64,000 nucleotides of DNA. Origin: Sarcomyxa edulis. Its lineage: Eukaryota; Basidiomycota; Agaricomycetes; Agaricales; Mycenaceae. Shown here piece by piece: positions 35,070 to 47,652 of this stretch. Both the position numbers and the translations under genes were made by a program. How positions within the stretch are numbered: position 1 is the stretch's first letter; the number at the start of each line of letters is the position of its first letter. The notes beneath the pieces are model-generated. The model was not told the origin of the DNA, did no database searches, and saw nothing but the letters and a program-made list of their open reading frames with translations. Location of the stretch: the NCBI GenBank assembly GCA_009761415.1, contig QUOL01000034.1:1-64000 (forward strand), read 5' to 3'.

Positions 35070-36261
35070 TCAACCGCGGTGCATACCAGAACCCGGAGCT
35101 TGCTCTGCGTCACGCCTCGCTGGTGTCTCGCCTTCGAATTTCTGCATCATTTGCTTCATTTTCTCTTTATACGGAGAAAAACACTTGTTGAATTCGTTGA
35201 CAGATTGGGGAGGAGGAAGCAGGGTTGTTTGATACGGAAGAGCTGTTGTGCTTTGAGCGAAGCGGTCTCGAAGGAAGGGCATGATGGGATCTGTCGGGGG
35301 AATGGGTGCCGCTGGTGTCTACATGATTTTCAGTATGAGATTAGACAAATGCGAGCAGATATGGCCCTTACTTGTTTGCGTACAAAGTCCGACCTGCAGG
35401 GTGGCCGAGGCAGAGTTAAAGCAGGGGAGAAGGCAGGTATAACGGGGGACGCAGTTGGTTCTGGTTTGAAGGGGGTGAAGCGAAGAGATGCCAAGAAAGG
35501 TTCTGGGAAGGTAGAACAGAAAGGTGTGGGTAGGTGATTGACACCGGTGCGAGTATCATATTTCTTGGCTCGTTCTTCTTGTATCCCTGAAAACACGTCG
35601 TGTTCGTTTGCTTGCAGCAATTTAGCCCAAGATTGCACAACGGCCATAGACGGATCTAGGAGAGGTTCATATAGTGTTGCGAGCATGTGGATTTTCTTGG
35701 GTGTCAAGGTTGGATATGCGGCTGTTTCCCAGATAGATTAGTGACAAAACTAAGACAGCTGTTGAGAGGTAGATACCATTGCTACTGGTAGAAGCACCAG
35801 GACTCATAGAGGCATAAAAAGGGGTATTAGGGCTTGTTGGGCTGATGGTGGGTGCAAGAGAATTGAGGCCAGATGTTTGTGATACACTGGCGGCATTTGC
35901 ATTTGACTCCAAAAGTTGTTTTCGCCGTTTCTTGAACCAAGCCCGTAGTTTAGTTTTGTTATATTGATTGTTGTGGCCGGAAATCTTTGAGGAAGGGACT
36001 GTAAGACCGGAATAAAATCTCTAGTTTTTGCGAGACTGACTTGGATATGTTGTAGCAGCTCTGTTTCTTCAGTGTCAGTGGGTAATCGCAAGTTGCGGTC
36101 CCAAAAGTCTGCGAAAACGAGAGATGCATCGTGAGAGACGCGGTCTAGGGGTATTGTCGGCTATTTATACCTTGTAAGACCGCCGTCCCTGGTCTCGTTA
36201 GACGCTGAGATGTAGGTTTCTTGGCCTTGGGTTGCAATACTGATATCGGGGGTAGTTCCAT
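35070..36261 (-). CDS. Homeodomain-like protein gene (WFKKRR), multi-exon
   Basis: The ATG at 36261 (MELPPISVLQPKAKK) is followed by an intron at about 36109-36171. The next exon reads DFWDRNLRLPTDTEETELLQ. After a second intron comes NNQYNKTKLRAWFKKRRKQL, which matches the recognition helix of a homeodomain (WF-x-x-RR). The exact splice phase just before it is uncertain. Ser/Thr/Pro-rich sequence follows, then PTLTPKKIHMLATLYEPLL and a C-terminal segment (FLRDRFAQSTTALPY, FNKCFSPYKEKMKQMMQ) ending at 35070. Homeodomain proteins bind DNA as transcription factors. I cannot assign it to the mating-type or any other named group, and an alternative is a decayed or transposon-carried copy. Confidence 0.45.
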
Positions 36262-36299
36262 TTTGGCCGTGAAAAAAGAGGGTGGAAGGGAGAGCAGAG

Positions 36300-39095
36300 A
36301 GGAAAGAAAAAATGTCTGGGCTTATGTTGCTAGATCACTGATCCTCCTGATCGGTGTATGTCGACTGAATTGAACTAACTTCAGGGGGACGGTGTTGTTA
36401 CAGGATCTGGGTCGAGGTGGAGGGGAGAAAGAAAGTACAAAGGACATCTTTGTCTTTGTCCGGATTATATATGCCTGAGAGTGGCTTTGCTTTGTCTTCT
36501 TTTGTGTCACCATGTGGAAAACCGTGAGTTTAAATTTTTTCTGCAACGGTATTTCAAAAATGGGCACAAAACCAATGGACATCTTAGTGTGTGATTTTTT
36601 TTCACAGCCTCATTCTCCTTTTCATTTGTGGCATCCATCCCAGACTTACTGTTCTTTCTTGTCTGTGACCAATCAGTGAAGCTCCACTCCAGTGCTCTTT
36701 TCCATGGCCTATAGGTGTTTCTTTGAAGGACATGGCCACCTCGAAAGAGCCCAGCAAATATCCAATTCAGAATCAGAGTCTTTTCAGGTCCAGATTGGAT
36801 GCAATTTCCAGTGGAAGGGGCACAGTACACCGTGTGCAATCCTGGTATACCATGCATGTTATTGGTCTGACCTGCTTGAAGCATCTGAATCAAGTTTTCA
36901 GAAGTGTTTCATGTTGCACAACACAAAAGTCCGGTCAGTACTAGGTCAGAAAAACAGAAAACATGACAATGGCCGGATTATACTCCTAGACACTGAAATA
37001 GGGCGTTATTTAGCCCCCTATTCCAACACACAAGCAATTTCTATGTTTCTTATCCGGGAATAGGGCGTTCAGTCATGAAATGTCACGGAATAGGGTGTTT
37101 TGTGACTAATAACTCAAAAGTTGGAAAATGCCGCATTTTCCAATTTGAAAGGTTTGGGGCTACGCCAAGGTACTCCAGTATACAATACATCATAAATTTT
37201 ATATCAGCGCGAGCGTATACGTCTTGGCTTTCAGAAAATATAAAAATATCATGTATGTATATTTGGTGTTATTATTTTCCAGCCACAAAGATTCAGAGGT
37301 ACTAAATGGGAAATTGGTGATACCACCAGGCTACGCCAAGGCAAAGGAAGAAGAAAACGCGAAATGTTTTGACTTAGGGATACGCTATATGGTCATGTGA
37401 CACCCCTCCCAAAAGCATTGGTGACCATGTATAGCGCATAGTCTATAATACTGCATTTAAGTTTGGCCCATATTTTATTGTTCGTTGCAAGCGGGTGATG
37501 TTGTCAGCGGCTGAATCCTCTATGTGCCTTTCAAAAGATGGAGGGATGTATCCCTCCATCCTCCCTGAATACGAGTCCTTATGTTTACATAAGAGAAACT
37601 CGTTCTTCACTTCACACAGGGCCATTTCTTAACCCCCCCCGTAATGAAAACCGTCGACATGTGGGAAAGTTGATGTCATTGATGTTTTTTGAAAAATTGT
37701 ATTGAATACGGAGAACTCCGCTTCAGTTTGTAGTCTTTTTCGGCTGTTGCCGGGCCTTTTACTGATACTCTTCAATGTTCATTAGATTGTTGAGAGCCAA
37801 CTCGCGGAAAGTGGGTATATATGGAAATATCCGAGTTCCGACGGATATACTTCCCTGTGGTTCCAAGTTCGAACCACATTGTGAGACTTTTCTTATTCTT
37901 TCCTTTCTTCGATCCTGTGCATTCTGAGTTTGTGTTGGGAAGATGTCATATCACTCGTTAAATTTCCAGATCATCAAGGACTAGGATGTCTTACATTGTG
38001 GTTTGACCAATAGTGTTGAAACTTAATTGGCCTTGTTGGACAAAAACAAAGACAAAAACAAAAACGGCTATGCAATGACGTAGTTGCTGTCTTTGGATGG
38101 TGAGCGCCAGTTGTATCATAGTATTTTTCGGTCTGTATCTGTCCAGGTGCTTGAGCATGTTAGTAGCAATAAACAAGTTTACTCAAGGGTACTCTGTGTT
38201 GGAAGTATAGTTGTATCTGTGCAAAATGAGGGTAGGTCCTCCATTTTGACAACATGCTAAATAATGGTATCTGAGTTCTAGCGCTTGGTGAACAATCTGA
38301 AATCGAAGCAAAAAGGTTTTGGGATTCTGAAGTTTTTGGCACTTTGCAGGTGATCAGGTCTGTAGGTTCATGCAAATTGTATTGGCATTCAGTTTGATCG
38401 TTGTTAAATCAACTCTTGGTGTTTGAATTGAGCATTCTGTTTGAATTGAGTGTTGTGTTCGAATCGAGCCTTGGTGTTCAAATCGAGCCTTGTTGTTCCG
38501 ATGGTTCTACGTTCGAATCACGTTGTGAACTGTTTTTTTTTTGTTTTCCTTTTTGAAGTTCTTGTAGATTCTGAATTTCTTCTGTTCAGAAGGCAGCTCC
38601 ATCTGAAATATAACCTTCATTTTATGAAAAAAAAATTGAATAAATTTCTTCTGTAAGAGCCGGTACCTTTTGCTCTGTATCTGTCCAGGTGATCAAGTGC
38701 ATTTGTATTGCATGTGTAATGTTGGGTGCAAGTGAAGCTCTTGCACCTATCTTGCTTTTCTTTCGGTCAAGTTGAATTATGTATGTTTCTCAAAGTGGTT
38801 GACCGTTGCGCAAACCTTTTTGCCCTGCCCAAAGTCTGCCTCACCGGCCTTCTCGGCATTCCTAAGGTCACATGACATATCTTTGTGCTCATTGTTGGAC
38901 GTGACAAGAACTTGTTTTGACTTGATTCTCCGTATCTCTGGGTTCATGCAATGCTTATACATGCATGTTTCAACCCCTAACGGGCACAAGAATGTGTATA
39001 CAGGCAGGAACAAGGATGTCTATAGAGTAAGGGGACTTGTAATGTGATGCAGGAGGTCAGGGGTTGGTGAAGGAATAGTATAGTATTCCAAACAT
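36300..39095. other. Gene-poor region with tRNA-like short repeats
   Basis: No supportable gene. Two places share the phrase TGGTTC(C/T)A(A/C)GTTCGAA(C/T)CAC with TTGTGA following (about 37858-37885 and 38498-38525), which resembles a tRNA box B (GTTCGAATC). The second is followed by a T-run, as expected for SINE or pol III debris. Three short GAATAGGG-type repeats occur at 36995-37095. Confidence 0.4.
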
Positions 39096-39469
39096 CAGGA
39101 AAATGCACTTTTCCCTAGAGCACCCTGAGGGTAAGCCAGAGCTTCCCAGAGCTTCTCAGAGCTTCTCAGAGATTTCAGAGCTTCAGAGCACTCAGAGCGC
39201 TCTGGGAAGCTTTAGAGACAAGTTACCTTAGCCAGAGATCTTAAAGATGTCATGGGGTATCCTAGGGCTAATTCAGAGCAATCCCAGATAATCTCAGTGC
39301 TACTCTGGATAATCTCAGTGCTACCTCAGATAACCTCAGTGCCTGTCAGATCTATTGAGTGTAGTTCAGAGCTTTTAGAAATATCACATTTTCTTGCATA
39401 CAAGTCAAGTTTTATTCAATTAAACACATATATTCATGGTCTTCTAATACATTATAACTACAAGAGAGC

Positions 39470-40130
39470 TAGAAAAATAGAGGAAATAGTAGGGAAAAGG
39501 ATGGAGATAGTATAGGGAGGTGACAAAAGGTTGGGAGGTGGTGAAAAGAAGTAGGAGGTGAAAAAGAGCTGGGGGAGGATGCAAAAGAGATGGGGGAGGG
39601 TGGAGAAAGGTAGAAAAAGGTACAAGGGGATGAATTTAAGGTAGGGGGAGGGACAAAGAGGTGGGAAAAGGTAAAAAGAGGTGGAGAAAGGTGGAGAAAG
39701 GTGAAGGGAAGGTGGGGGAACATACAAAGAGGTGGGGAGAGGTGGTAAGAGGTAAAAAGAGGTAGGGGAAGGTGGAGAAATGTAAAGGGGAGGTGGGGGG
39801 AGGTAGAGGAAGGGAAAAAGAGGCAGAAAAAGATGGTGAAAGGTGAAAGGGAGGTGAGAAAGGTCAAAAAAGGTGTGGGGAGGTAGGGGAAGGTGATAAG
39901 AAGTAGGGGAAGGTGATAAGAGGTAGGGGAAGGTGAAGAGGGAGGTATGAAGAGATCTAAACAGGTGGAAGCAGGTGGAAGATGGTACAAAGAGATGGAG
40001 AAGGTGAAAGAAGGTGAAGGCAATATAGGGGAAGGCCAAAAGAGGTGGAGAATGGTAGAAAGAGGTAGGGGGTGATGGAGGGTGGTAGGGGGTGGTAGAG
40101 GGTGGTGAAAAAAGTGGTGAAAAGATGGTG
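39470..40130 (+). repeat. Polypurine minisatellite 2
   Basis: Units such as GGTAGGGGAAGGTGATAAGAG and GGTGGAGAAAGG; G/A-rich on + for about 660 bp. Same position within the element as minisatellite 1 but different unit sequence. Minus-strand frames of Ser/Pro/Leu/Phe over it are not genes. Confidence 0.8.
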
Positions 40131-40604
40131 ATACATATGCAAAAGATACAACATATCTTCTTTCCCTGTTCCTGGTTTCTTCCTTCCCATCTCTAAGCTC
40201 TCCATCCTCCAGAGTTATTGGTAGGATCTAGAAGCAGAATATATCAGCAGAAAGGACACAAAAAGAAACATATCTACAGCAGCAAAAATGACAGCAAAAT
40301 TGCCATGTCACCAATTGCTGTGCTCCAGCTTCTTCAAAGAGCAGATTAGTAAGCCAAGATGACCAGGAACACTGGTATTGAGAATGTAGATGATAGAGCA
40401 ATTAGTGGAAAGCAGAGGGAGGAAGGTGGAAAGAGGAAGAAGGATGATGAGCTGGCAGCCAAGTTCGCTTTCAGAGTGATGTGACACCATCACATGTGCA
40501 ATGTCACGTCACACAACGAGCGAATTTCTCTAAGTCCAAAATGTGTTTGCATAAGAGGCTATACCTCAGGGTGATAGTACGAGGATAGTCATATAATTAC
40601 ATGG

Positions 40605-40690
40605 TCTTGTAGACTATTGGTTAAGTTGTTAGTTTGTCGAAGTCATGTGCCTTTTAAGTGAAGTGCTCGAGTTCAAGCCTTGCTGGATGC
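40605..40690 (+). repeat. tRNA-like (SINE-type) segment
   Basis: TAGACTATTGGTTAAGT resembles an internal box A and GAGTTCAAGCC a box B about 50 nt later, the layout of a tRNA-derived pol III promoter. Arms do not fold as a functional tRNA, so it is tRNA-derived debris. Confidence 0.4.
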
Positions 40691-40970
40691 ATTTGTTTTC
40701 TTCGATGTTCTAGTCATCCGAAACCTGTTTTTTTACTCTATTTTACATCCTTTTTCAATGGTATGCCAGAGCATCCCAGGGTGTCTGAGGTACCCTGGGA
40801 AACTACTTATTCCTAGGGCATCTCAGAAAGCTCTCAGACAACTCTCAGAGCTTCTCAGAGCTTCTCAGAGTCTCTCAGAGCATTCAGAGCTCTTAAAATA
40901 CCCTGAGATGCTCTGAGATGCTTTGGGAAGCTTTTGGTTCTCTCAGAGCATGTGAGAGACAAGTGACTTT

Positions 40971-41700
40971 TCCTGATGAAGTTGTGAAGGACAGACGTAA
41001 AAGATAAAGGAACAGGAGGAGTAGGTAACTCTGCATCTAAATGATCTGTCCCAGGACAAAGTTCTTGGCTATAAGCTCAGGAAAGTTTAGACTCTGGAAT
41101 CCAGTAGAGATAAATGAAATAAATCCAGGAGTATTCCTGGATGCAGATAGACAAAATGAGATAACTCACAAGGACAGTCAGTCATTGCCTGACTTGGAGG
41201 CTCTATCAATTAACTCTGAAGCATCCAAAGAGATGAGGGCTAGTCCAGATTTGCTTGTAGAAGAACTAAGAGGGGTTGGGTGATGGTAGGTGCAGGGAAA
41301 TGCTTACCTTACCTGATAAGGGAGCTCTGGAACTTTAGAACCATATGGACAGACAGTGAGTAATGATATATCCATCTTTTATTAGAATTTAAGTATCAGT
41401 GAGAGGCTCCTTGGAGGCTAAGAGCTTGAGAGAATCAAAAGGAAGATTGAGAACTGGAGATATAGCCTATAGACAAGGAAGATCTGCTGAGGGAAGAGAA
41501 CTAATGAGCAGAGTTGAACAGAGGCCAGAGTTGAGCAGAGGCTAGCAGAGGACTCAAGGAATGGAGGTTGTTTGGCCTAATAGTCAACTTTGCACTCATT
41601 GTTTATTTTGTGCTTGTACAGGAAATTTGTGCAATAAACTAATGGGCAGTGAGTGCATAGTCAATAGCCCAGAATTGATACTAATTGTGGGATTTCCATG
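40971..41700. other. Intergenic stretch, no gene supported
   Basis: Short frames only, purine-biased on +, with imperfect GCAGAGTTGAGCAGAGGC repeats near 41500-41550. No recognisable feature. Confidence 0.3.
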
Positions 41701-41749
41701 TATTTCCAAATGTTGGTAAAAATACACTCTGTCTGATGGGTGGATAGCA

Positions 41750-42252
41750 AAACTGAGAAAACACTGAGAAAACACCAAGAAAATACTCAGGAAACAATGA
41801 GAAAATGCCGAGAAAACACTAAGAACACTGGATGTAGTGCATGCTCATTTATAGTGCTTAACCATTTCATATCCAAATTCCAAGGCATGAGCTCTGACAC
41901 TATGATGCGCTGTAGAGGTACTTCATGTATTTTTGAAAAACCGTATTGCAGTTGTGCTCGAATCGAGAATTGAACTCGATTCGAGCGCAACCGCGATGCA
42001 AAAAAATGTCTGCAAAAATATCATAAAATTTATGCACTGGCTGGATTCGAACCTGTGTGAAGGCGTGAGCTTGAACCGATCACGTGATCGATGACGTGCG
42101 AACAAGTGTACTCTACAAAACATACACTCGTTCGCACGTCATCGAACCACGTGATCTATTCGAGAAGAAAATAACTGCGGTCATACAGGATCGAACTTGG
42201 ACTCTTCGGTCTTATTACCGAGAAACTGACAAGTTGACCACTAGTCTACATA
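41750..42252. repeat. Composite short repeat, family S copy 1
   Basis: In order: an 11-bp tandem array CTGAGAAAACA (41752-41830); a perfect 12-bp-arm palindrome GCTCGAATCGAG / CTCGATTCGAGC (about 41954-41985); a minus-strand tRNA-like segment with box-B-like GGTTCGAATCC (about 42043-42055); a 54-bp palindrome (42090-42143); and another minus-strand tRNA-like piece (about 42178-42252). The same order recurs at 51040-51600, so this is one repeat family and probably a tRNA-derived SINE composite. Confidence 0.55.
42090..42143. repeat. 54-bp palindrome, copy 1
   Basis: Arms GATGACGTGCGAACAAGTGTA and TACACTCGTTCGCACGTCATC (one mismatch) around a 12-nt centre. An equally long copy lies at 51494-51547. 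Confidence 0.75.
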
Positions 42253-42527
42253 ATCACATGACACTTTGAACATTTCGTAATCACATCCTGGGGGGTGTCT
42301 CCTATGCCAATATAAAAAAACATTGTTCTAACAGGCTCCAAGGAGGTCTACTTGTATGCAGGTAATGTGTATAGTCTAGATAGTGTAGCCAAATATACAA
42401 GGGTATGATTTCACTCGTACACTTGTTCACAGATCATAGGTTACATGACATATCACGTGATGTGTCATGTGTCGCATTGTTGAAAAGCTGTGGAGGTTCT
42501 TGTTTCATATTTCACTCCCCACTCGTC

Positions 42528-43173
42528 ATGTCCACCCCCGGTCATCTTCTTGACAAATGGACTCACAGACATGATATTCAGTGTATCCAAAGAGACTACT
42601 TAGCCACGACTGACAAAACAACTCCCGAACAACTCCAACGCTTTATTGAAATTGATGACGCAACTCGGAAACGTGGAGTTGGGGTAAGTTTTCCTCTGTC
42701 TTCGAGATATGAGCATGATTTGTGACGTATACTAGGATCCCCCTTGCCTACGCAGTTATGCCGTTCTCCCTGCTGAATTCAATCTTTTTGGTCGGGAACC
42801 AGAATATGCGACCTATATACGTGCACGTTATTTTGGTGTAGGCGTGACTGCCGAAACCATCATACGGACTGCTTCACGTATGAACGTCAGGATTCCCCGT
42901 ATCGACTCCACCAGCACAGTCACTACCTGGCACATGGCCCTGTTGACAGGTCAAAACATTGCCACTGTTTTATCGAAGATATGCCGGCACCCTATCAAGT
43001 GCCGGTGGGTTGCCAGTGGACACACGACCTACGCATTCACTATATTTAGCAACTACGACCCAACTCCAACCGCTCCCCTCAACAACGACAAACAAATGCT
43101 CATTGCAATCATACAAACATTTCTGGGTGTCGAGAAGTCACCAGAGTGGTATTTCGAAGGGTATGCCTATTGA
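42528..43173 (+). CDS. Hypothetical two-exon protein (197 aa)
   Basis: The ATG at 42528 opens MSTPGHLLDKWTHRHDIQCI. Exon 1 (42528-42683, 52 codons) joins exon 2 (42736-43173) across a 52-nt intron with donor GTAAGT and acceptor ACTAG, in phase 0, giving 197 aa. Exon 2 reads DPPCLRSYAVLPAEFNLFG, YATYIRARYFGVGVTAETII, TWHMALLTGQNIATVLSKIC and ends FEGYAY. It has no transmembrane segment, signal peptide or catalytic motif that I recognise. The clean intron and balanced composition make it the best candidate for a real host gene in the central part of the window, but an unknown transposon gene is possible. Confidence 0.5.
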
Positions 43174-43179
43174 TGTGGC

Positions 43180-45300
43180 GATTTTATCGTTGGTATTGGC
43201 TGATTGTGCAAAGGTAAGATAATTTCTCAATGCTATATGTGTGTGTTCATAAATAACTAACACATTGTCCTAAAATTCAGTGGGAGATGATTTTTGTTTA
43301 GTATACATAATGACATTTGGTTTTGAGTGAAGGTGTTATTGTAAGGAAATTCATCAGAGATAATCTGATTATAACACGTACCATTTTTTTGGATTCTCTG
43401 TGAGCACAAATGCATTCAGATACAGCACCGGCCTCACATTGAACACGCATGCTGATCCAAAATGATGAATAAATTCAGAAATCATCCAATTTTAGAGCAT
43501 GGTTTTTTAAGACTTGCAAATTCGAACAAGTCACACGTGGGAGCACTTCTATTTTTTTCCGCATTGCACACATATATCAAGAGCTTCTTCTATATTGTTG
43601 CAATTTGTGGTCTAGAATGTTTGATCGTGCTGTCCCTCATTGCGATGGAATGGCAGAACTCCAATTGTTCTGCTGCATCACTCTTGAAGAACTGGTCCAC
43701 ATAGAACAACCCCAATGTTTGTGTCCATCTTCTCTTTTGGGGTTTGCACAAACAGAAGTGACAGTAATGAGACAATCAAAGGGGATAGGGTTCATTGTGG
43801 GTAACATTGAGCGTGGTTTAGCAACAGGACTGGATTTTACGGAATCTATCAGCGAGGACTCTATGACTGTCAAGGTTGCCAATCACTGCGTTAAGACCCA
43901 GATTAGTTGCACTTTGGCTAGATACGGTTATGCAGGGGTAGGTGAAACTACTTAAATACCTGAAGGTTGGGTAGGAGGTCTATTCGTGTAAATTTGTATG
44001 TCAAGTATCTGTGGCTTGGTACGACTACGTGAAAGTTTTTGAATACTTGGGATTTGGCTAGGTCTGACTATGGCTAACCAGGGGGTTACTCGAGGGTCAA
44101 ATATACCTTCTACTCACAGATGTGTGTCTAGGTGCGTGCACTCAACATGCTCAGCCTGCAAGTAGATAGACTACTTGCAGACCGTGACTAGATGGTATAT
44201 ATTGGGTCCGACTAGCTCCGACCAAAAGAGGTCTTAACACAGTGAATACCATACTGGAATCCATAAAATCTACTTATAAACACCACAAGGACATGTACCC
44301 TCTCTATACCTGAATTTGCTGGTAATCAGAATTGTTCAAATGGATTGAATACTTAAAGCCAAGGGGTGCTGGCTTCTGAGTTTTGCTTTCAGACCCACAG
44401 AGCGGACCTACCTACGTCATAAGCAGCACATGGTCTATAAATTGCCTTATTGGGAATTCCAATCACCCGGATCACCCCTCGACTATAACAATGACTCTAC
44501 CGGGCAGGCCTGGACACTTCAGTATAACTGAGGAAAGGTTGTGTGCGCGGCAAAGCCCTGCACTCCCCCATGAATGCCTCACTTTGTCAAAATGCAACAA
44601 ACTGAGTTTTGTAACACCCTCAAAGCTTTGGGAGCTTACCCATTTCAGTGCATCTATCTGCAAAGGGTAAGGTGGGGTATTGTACAATCTACATTGAGTA
44701 CACTGCAGTATTGTAATAGGTGTTGGGATCCTATTAGCTTGACTCCGGAGAGATACCAGTACTTAGCATCTACAACAAGGGGACAAAGGATGGTTATAAA
44801 CAGGTAGATTGCTAGGGGACAAACACATAAGGAACAGGTGTTCCAACTTGGAGTATGTGCAGCAATCTACAGAGTAGTACAAACACTATTAAATACTTGG
44901 GTGGCATGTAGCAGCACGCACACCAAGTGTTACTCCAATATGCAGGACATGACCCGCACAGCTGATTTCAAGTTGCCTTGTAGTCACTCTACCTCCTGCC
45001 AAATGAGGGGTGGAGATTGCAATCTATATTTGCCACACAATCTGCCTCATTCTTCTTCAGACTATAGCTAATAGGAACATCTCTAGATTTCCTGGGAATA
45101 CTTGTTTCTTGGACTACAAAGACACTAGATGTTAGATTCACTGGTGGTGGTCCCAATCCAGAGGCTCTCTGTTTTGTTCTGTTCTCGTCAAGTCAGATTG
45201 TTTTCTCTCACGCCTTGTCCAGGGACTATACACCAAAATCAACAATCTTCTCGTTATTCTCTCTTGTACTATGACAATGAATAGCGAACATCACCCCAAA
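43180..45300. other. Gene-poor stretch
   Basis: About 2.1 kb with only short frames. An open frame at 43605-43955 lacks a plausible start and any domain. No strong tandem repeat or RNA gene is seen; some phrases near 44080-44230 (CTCGAGGGTC, ACTACTTGCAG) repeat weakly. Confidence 0.3.
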
Positions 45301-45329
45301 TTCAAGGTACATACATCACATGTGCACCT

Positions 45330-45880
45330 TTAGAACATCAATCTGACAAAATTCAAGATTGGAGATTATGCATGGAGACGAGACGGAATTTCTCATATGT
45401 GGCATTGGTCAAAGATTGCTGCAGTCCACAAAGATGAATTTATGGTATGTAAGATGTTGTTTACTGTGTTTGACAATTGATACGCAAACATGAGATAGGA
45501 TATTCTCTCGTGGGCGTACACTGTGTACAATATCTCGGGCTTTACAAGCTGCTGTCTGGAATCGGAGCTTCAACACCCTACATCTTTTCCATTGCAGAAA
45601 AAGAAGGCTAAACGTAGAGTGTGGGACAAAAACACCGCTCAGTATGCACTTGACCATATTGACGATTTAGCTGGGTTGTTACAGTAATTTGTGTTATTAG
45701 CAGCAATACATTATATTGGCTGCAGTAAATCTCATTCCTCAACTAGAAAAGGTCATCCCGACAAAGAGAATAGGATCAGGAGATCCTTGCTGCTGGCAGG
45801 CTTGACCACTTTGCTGGCGCATGACGCGTGATGTCACATCATGCAAAACGCACGAGATAGAAATGAAGGGTGTAATGGTC
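45330..45880. repeat. Duplicated segment, copy 1 (inverse of 54197-54548)
   Basis: The sequence around CATATTGACGATTTAGCTGGG and the LTR insertion-site context (GATAGAAATGAAGGG) reappears in reverse complement at 54197-54548. Both copies carry the same LTR at the same position, so the segment was duplicated after LTR insertion. Nature of the parent element unknown. Confidence 0.6.
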
Positions 45881-46100
45881 AGACTAATGCCGGTCCATTA
45901 CACCCAGTTTGTTACTCCAATAGTCACATCTGTCACACTCTGATCTGATTGCCAGCTGTACTTTCCTTTCTCTTTGTCGAATCAACACCAGTAATTGGCA
46001 CTTCTCAGTATCGAGGACTCTAGCTAAGTTTCCCTTGACTTTTCGCTATTCTGTTATGCCAGACTCTCCCTCTATTTTCCATCCTCGGTGCCTTGCCCGT
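45881..46100 (-). mobile_element. LTR, copy 1, truncated by the 1.75-kb repeat
   Basis: Reverse complement of the solo LTR at 53962-54196. It lacks the last few bases (its end CCCGTTACA is cut after CCCGT) because the interspersed repeat begins at 46101. Confidence 0.65.
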
Positions 46101-47652
46101 TGTGATGAGGACTGCGGCGCTAGGAGTAGATGTGCTATACTCCTAACTGTAGTTCGCCTCTAGGGAGTAAGGTGACGTTTTCTCGGAGGGGATTTTACGT
46201 AGCGAGGAATCCTAATGCCCAGTGACTTGTAATTGAATAATATGTGTGTAAACCGGTGGTGAGGTGGGTATGAGATTTGATGAGGTGTGAAATGTAAAGA
46301 AAGCTTCGGACAGCTGTAAGTTCGTTCCCGGTGGGCCAATAGAGGCTTCGGACAGCTTTCGAAGAGCTGACAGATGCTTTGGACAGCTATAAAACGTCTT
46401 TGGAGAGCTATCAAGGGCTTCGGACAGCTCTGAACTGGTTTCGGAGAGCTTCCTTTGTCCGGGAGTGGTACTGCGGACTGAATCGAGTCCTATTCTCTTG
46501 TCTTCTGTAATCGTTCTTTTGTCTCGGTTTCAGAAGTATGAGAAAGAGATAGAATTCCAATAGAGAGTGACTGGGTAGTTGGTTGATTTGGATGTGTTTC
46601 TACGGTTCTGGTCCACACTGGTTCTATCTACCGTTCTCCATGTCCTATCCTACTTTATATATGAATTCCTTCCCTGTCCTTGCCTAATTCTTCACTCCGA
46701 GTGCCATCCCAAGGTCCCCGAGATCTCTAATGATGAAACAGATCCGGTATTGATTTTGATGTGTCCGAACCTCGCTCAGTGTGAAAGGTTAGGGTCCGAG
46801 GTGTTTTCTGAGAGTGTTGCAAGATGAATTTGTGAAGGGATGAAACATATCCGAGTGAGCAGGACGATAGGGAGCTTCCGATAGATTTTTTCCAAGATGC
46901 GACGGCCAAAGTTGTCCGAGAAGAGTGAATTTGATGTGGGTTGCTAGGCGGAGACCTGTAGCGCCCCCGCCAGCGGGCGACACCCCGCTTACGAGTGCTG
47001 TGTCATGTGATAAACACAGAAGGAAGCACATTCTGTAGCACTACTTGGTCAGGGTGAACGGAGGCCTTAACGAGGTGTCCAGATGCATGGAAAGGTGTGA
47101 ATTGAGATCGCAATGTAAGGGGAATATTTCCAATTTGATAGGAAGAACAGCTCAGGGCAGCAAGCATCACGTTAGCGGTATGTCGACTGTTGGCAATGTT
47201 TTGTCGGTGAAGTATCTCTCGATGAGGTCTTCCAGAGATGAAAGGGAGCCTGCTGAAACAATTTGGGATCTGTCCGAAGGATCTAGGGGGTTGCAGAGAG
47301 GTGATCGAGTACGTTGGGCTTTCGGTCAGGTGAAACGACGATAGGGAATTGGGTTCTGGCGGTACATTTCCTTCGGAGAAGTTGTTCGTGTGTGATTTCA
47401 GGTATTCCGAAACGTTCTGGGACGTGACCAAAGGCGGGTTAGCGTTTCGTGAGTGGATGAAAAGGCCGCTTTCGGGGAGAAACCGTCAAGTCGCGGATAC
47501 TTGGTGTCTTTCAGTGTCCGGGCATTCGAAAGGCAAGTTGTTTGTGGTAATGTCACCGATATCTCTGTAGTTGGCTATGTCTGGGGAGTCGGACAAGAGT
47601 AGGTTGTTGTATAGTTGTCGATTCCTTGGCTGGGGATGCTGGCATCCTCACA
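46101..47652 (+). mobile_element. TG...CA interspersed repeat, copy 2 (1552 bp, more diverged)
   Basis: Same termini as copy 1 (TGTGATGAGG ... CATCCTCACA) but shorter, mainly in the internal minisatellite. Flanks do not match as one insertion: on the left is an LTR ending CCGT, on the right the middle of a cloverleaf element starting CCGC. This is what recombination between two separate insertions would leave. Confidence 0.75.

Larger units (their letters stand above)
39100..40970. mobile_element. Degenerate repeat element, family P copy 2
   Basis: Bounded on both sides, in the same orientation, by blocks of the short repeat CAGAGCTTCT (39135-39200 and 40830-40880) followed by GAGACAAGT. In between are TTTTATTCAA, a polypurine minisatellite (39470-40130), a block sharing TGTCACGTCACA and GCGAATTTCTCTAAGTCC with copy 1, and a tRNA-like segment (about 40605-40685). 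The direct terminal blocks could be very degenerate LTRs. No coding capacity is seen. Confidence 0.45.

Noticed and set aside
39458..40039. Long minus-strand open frames rich in Ser/Pro/Phe
   Set aside because: Same reason: polypyrimidine minisatellite without stop codons.
42178..42252. Functional tRNA gene on the minus strand
   Set aside because: An anticodon-like stem and box-B-like sequence are present, but the T-stem does not pair and no acceptor stem is found; it fits SINE debris.
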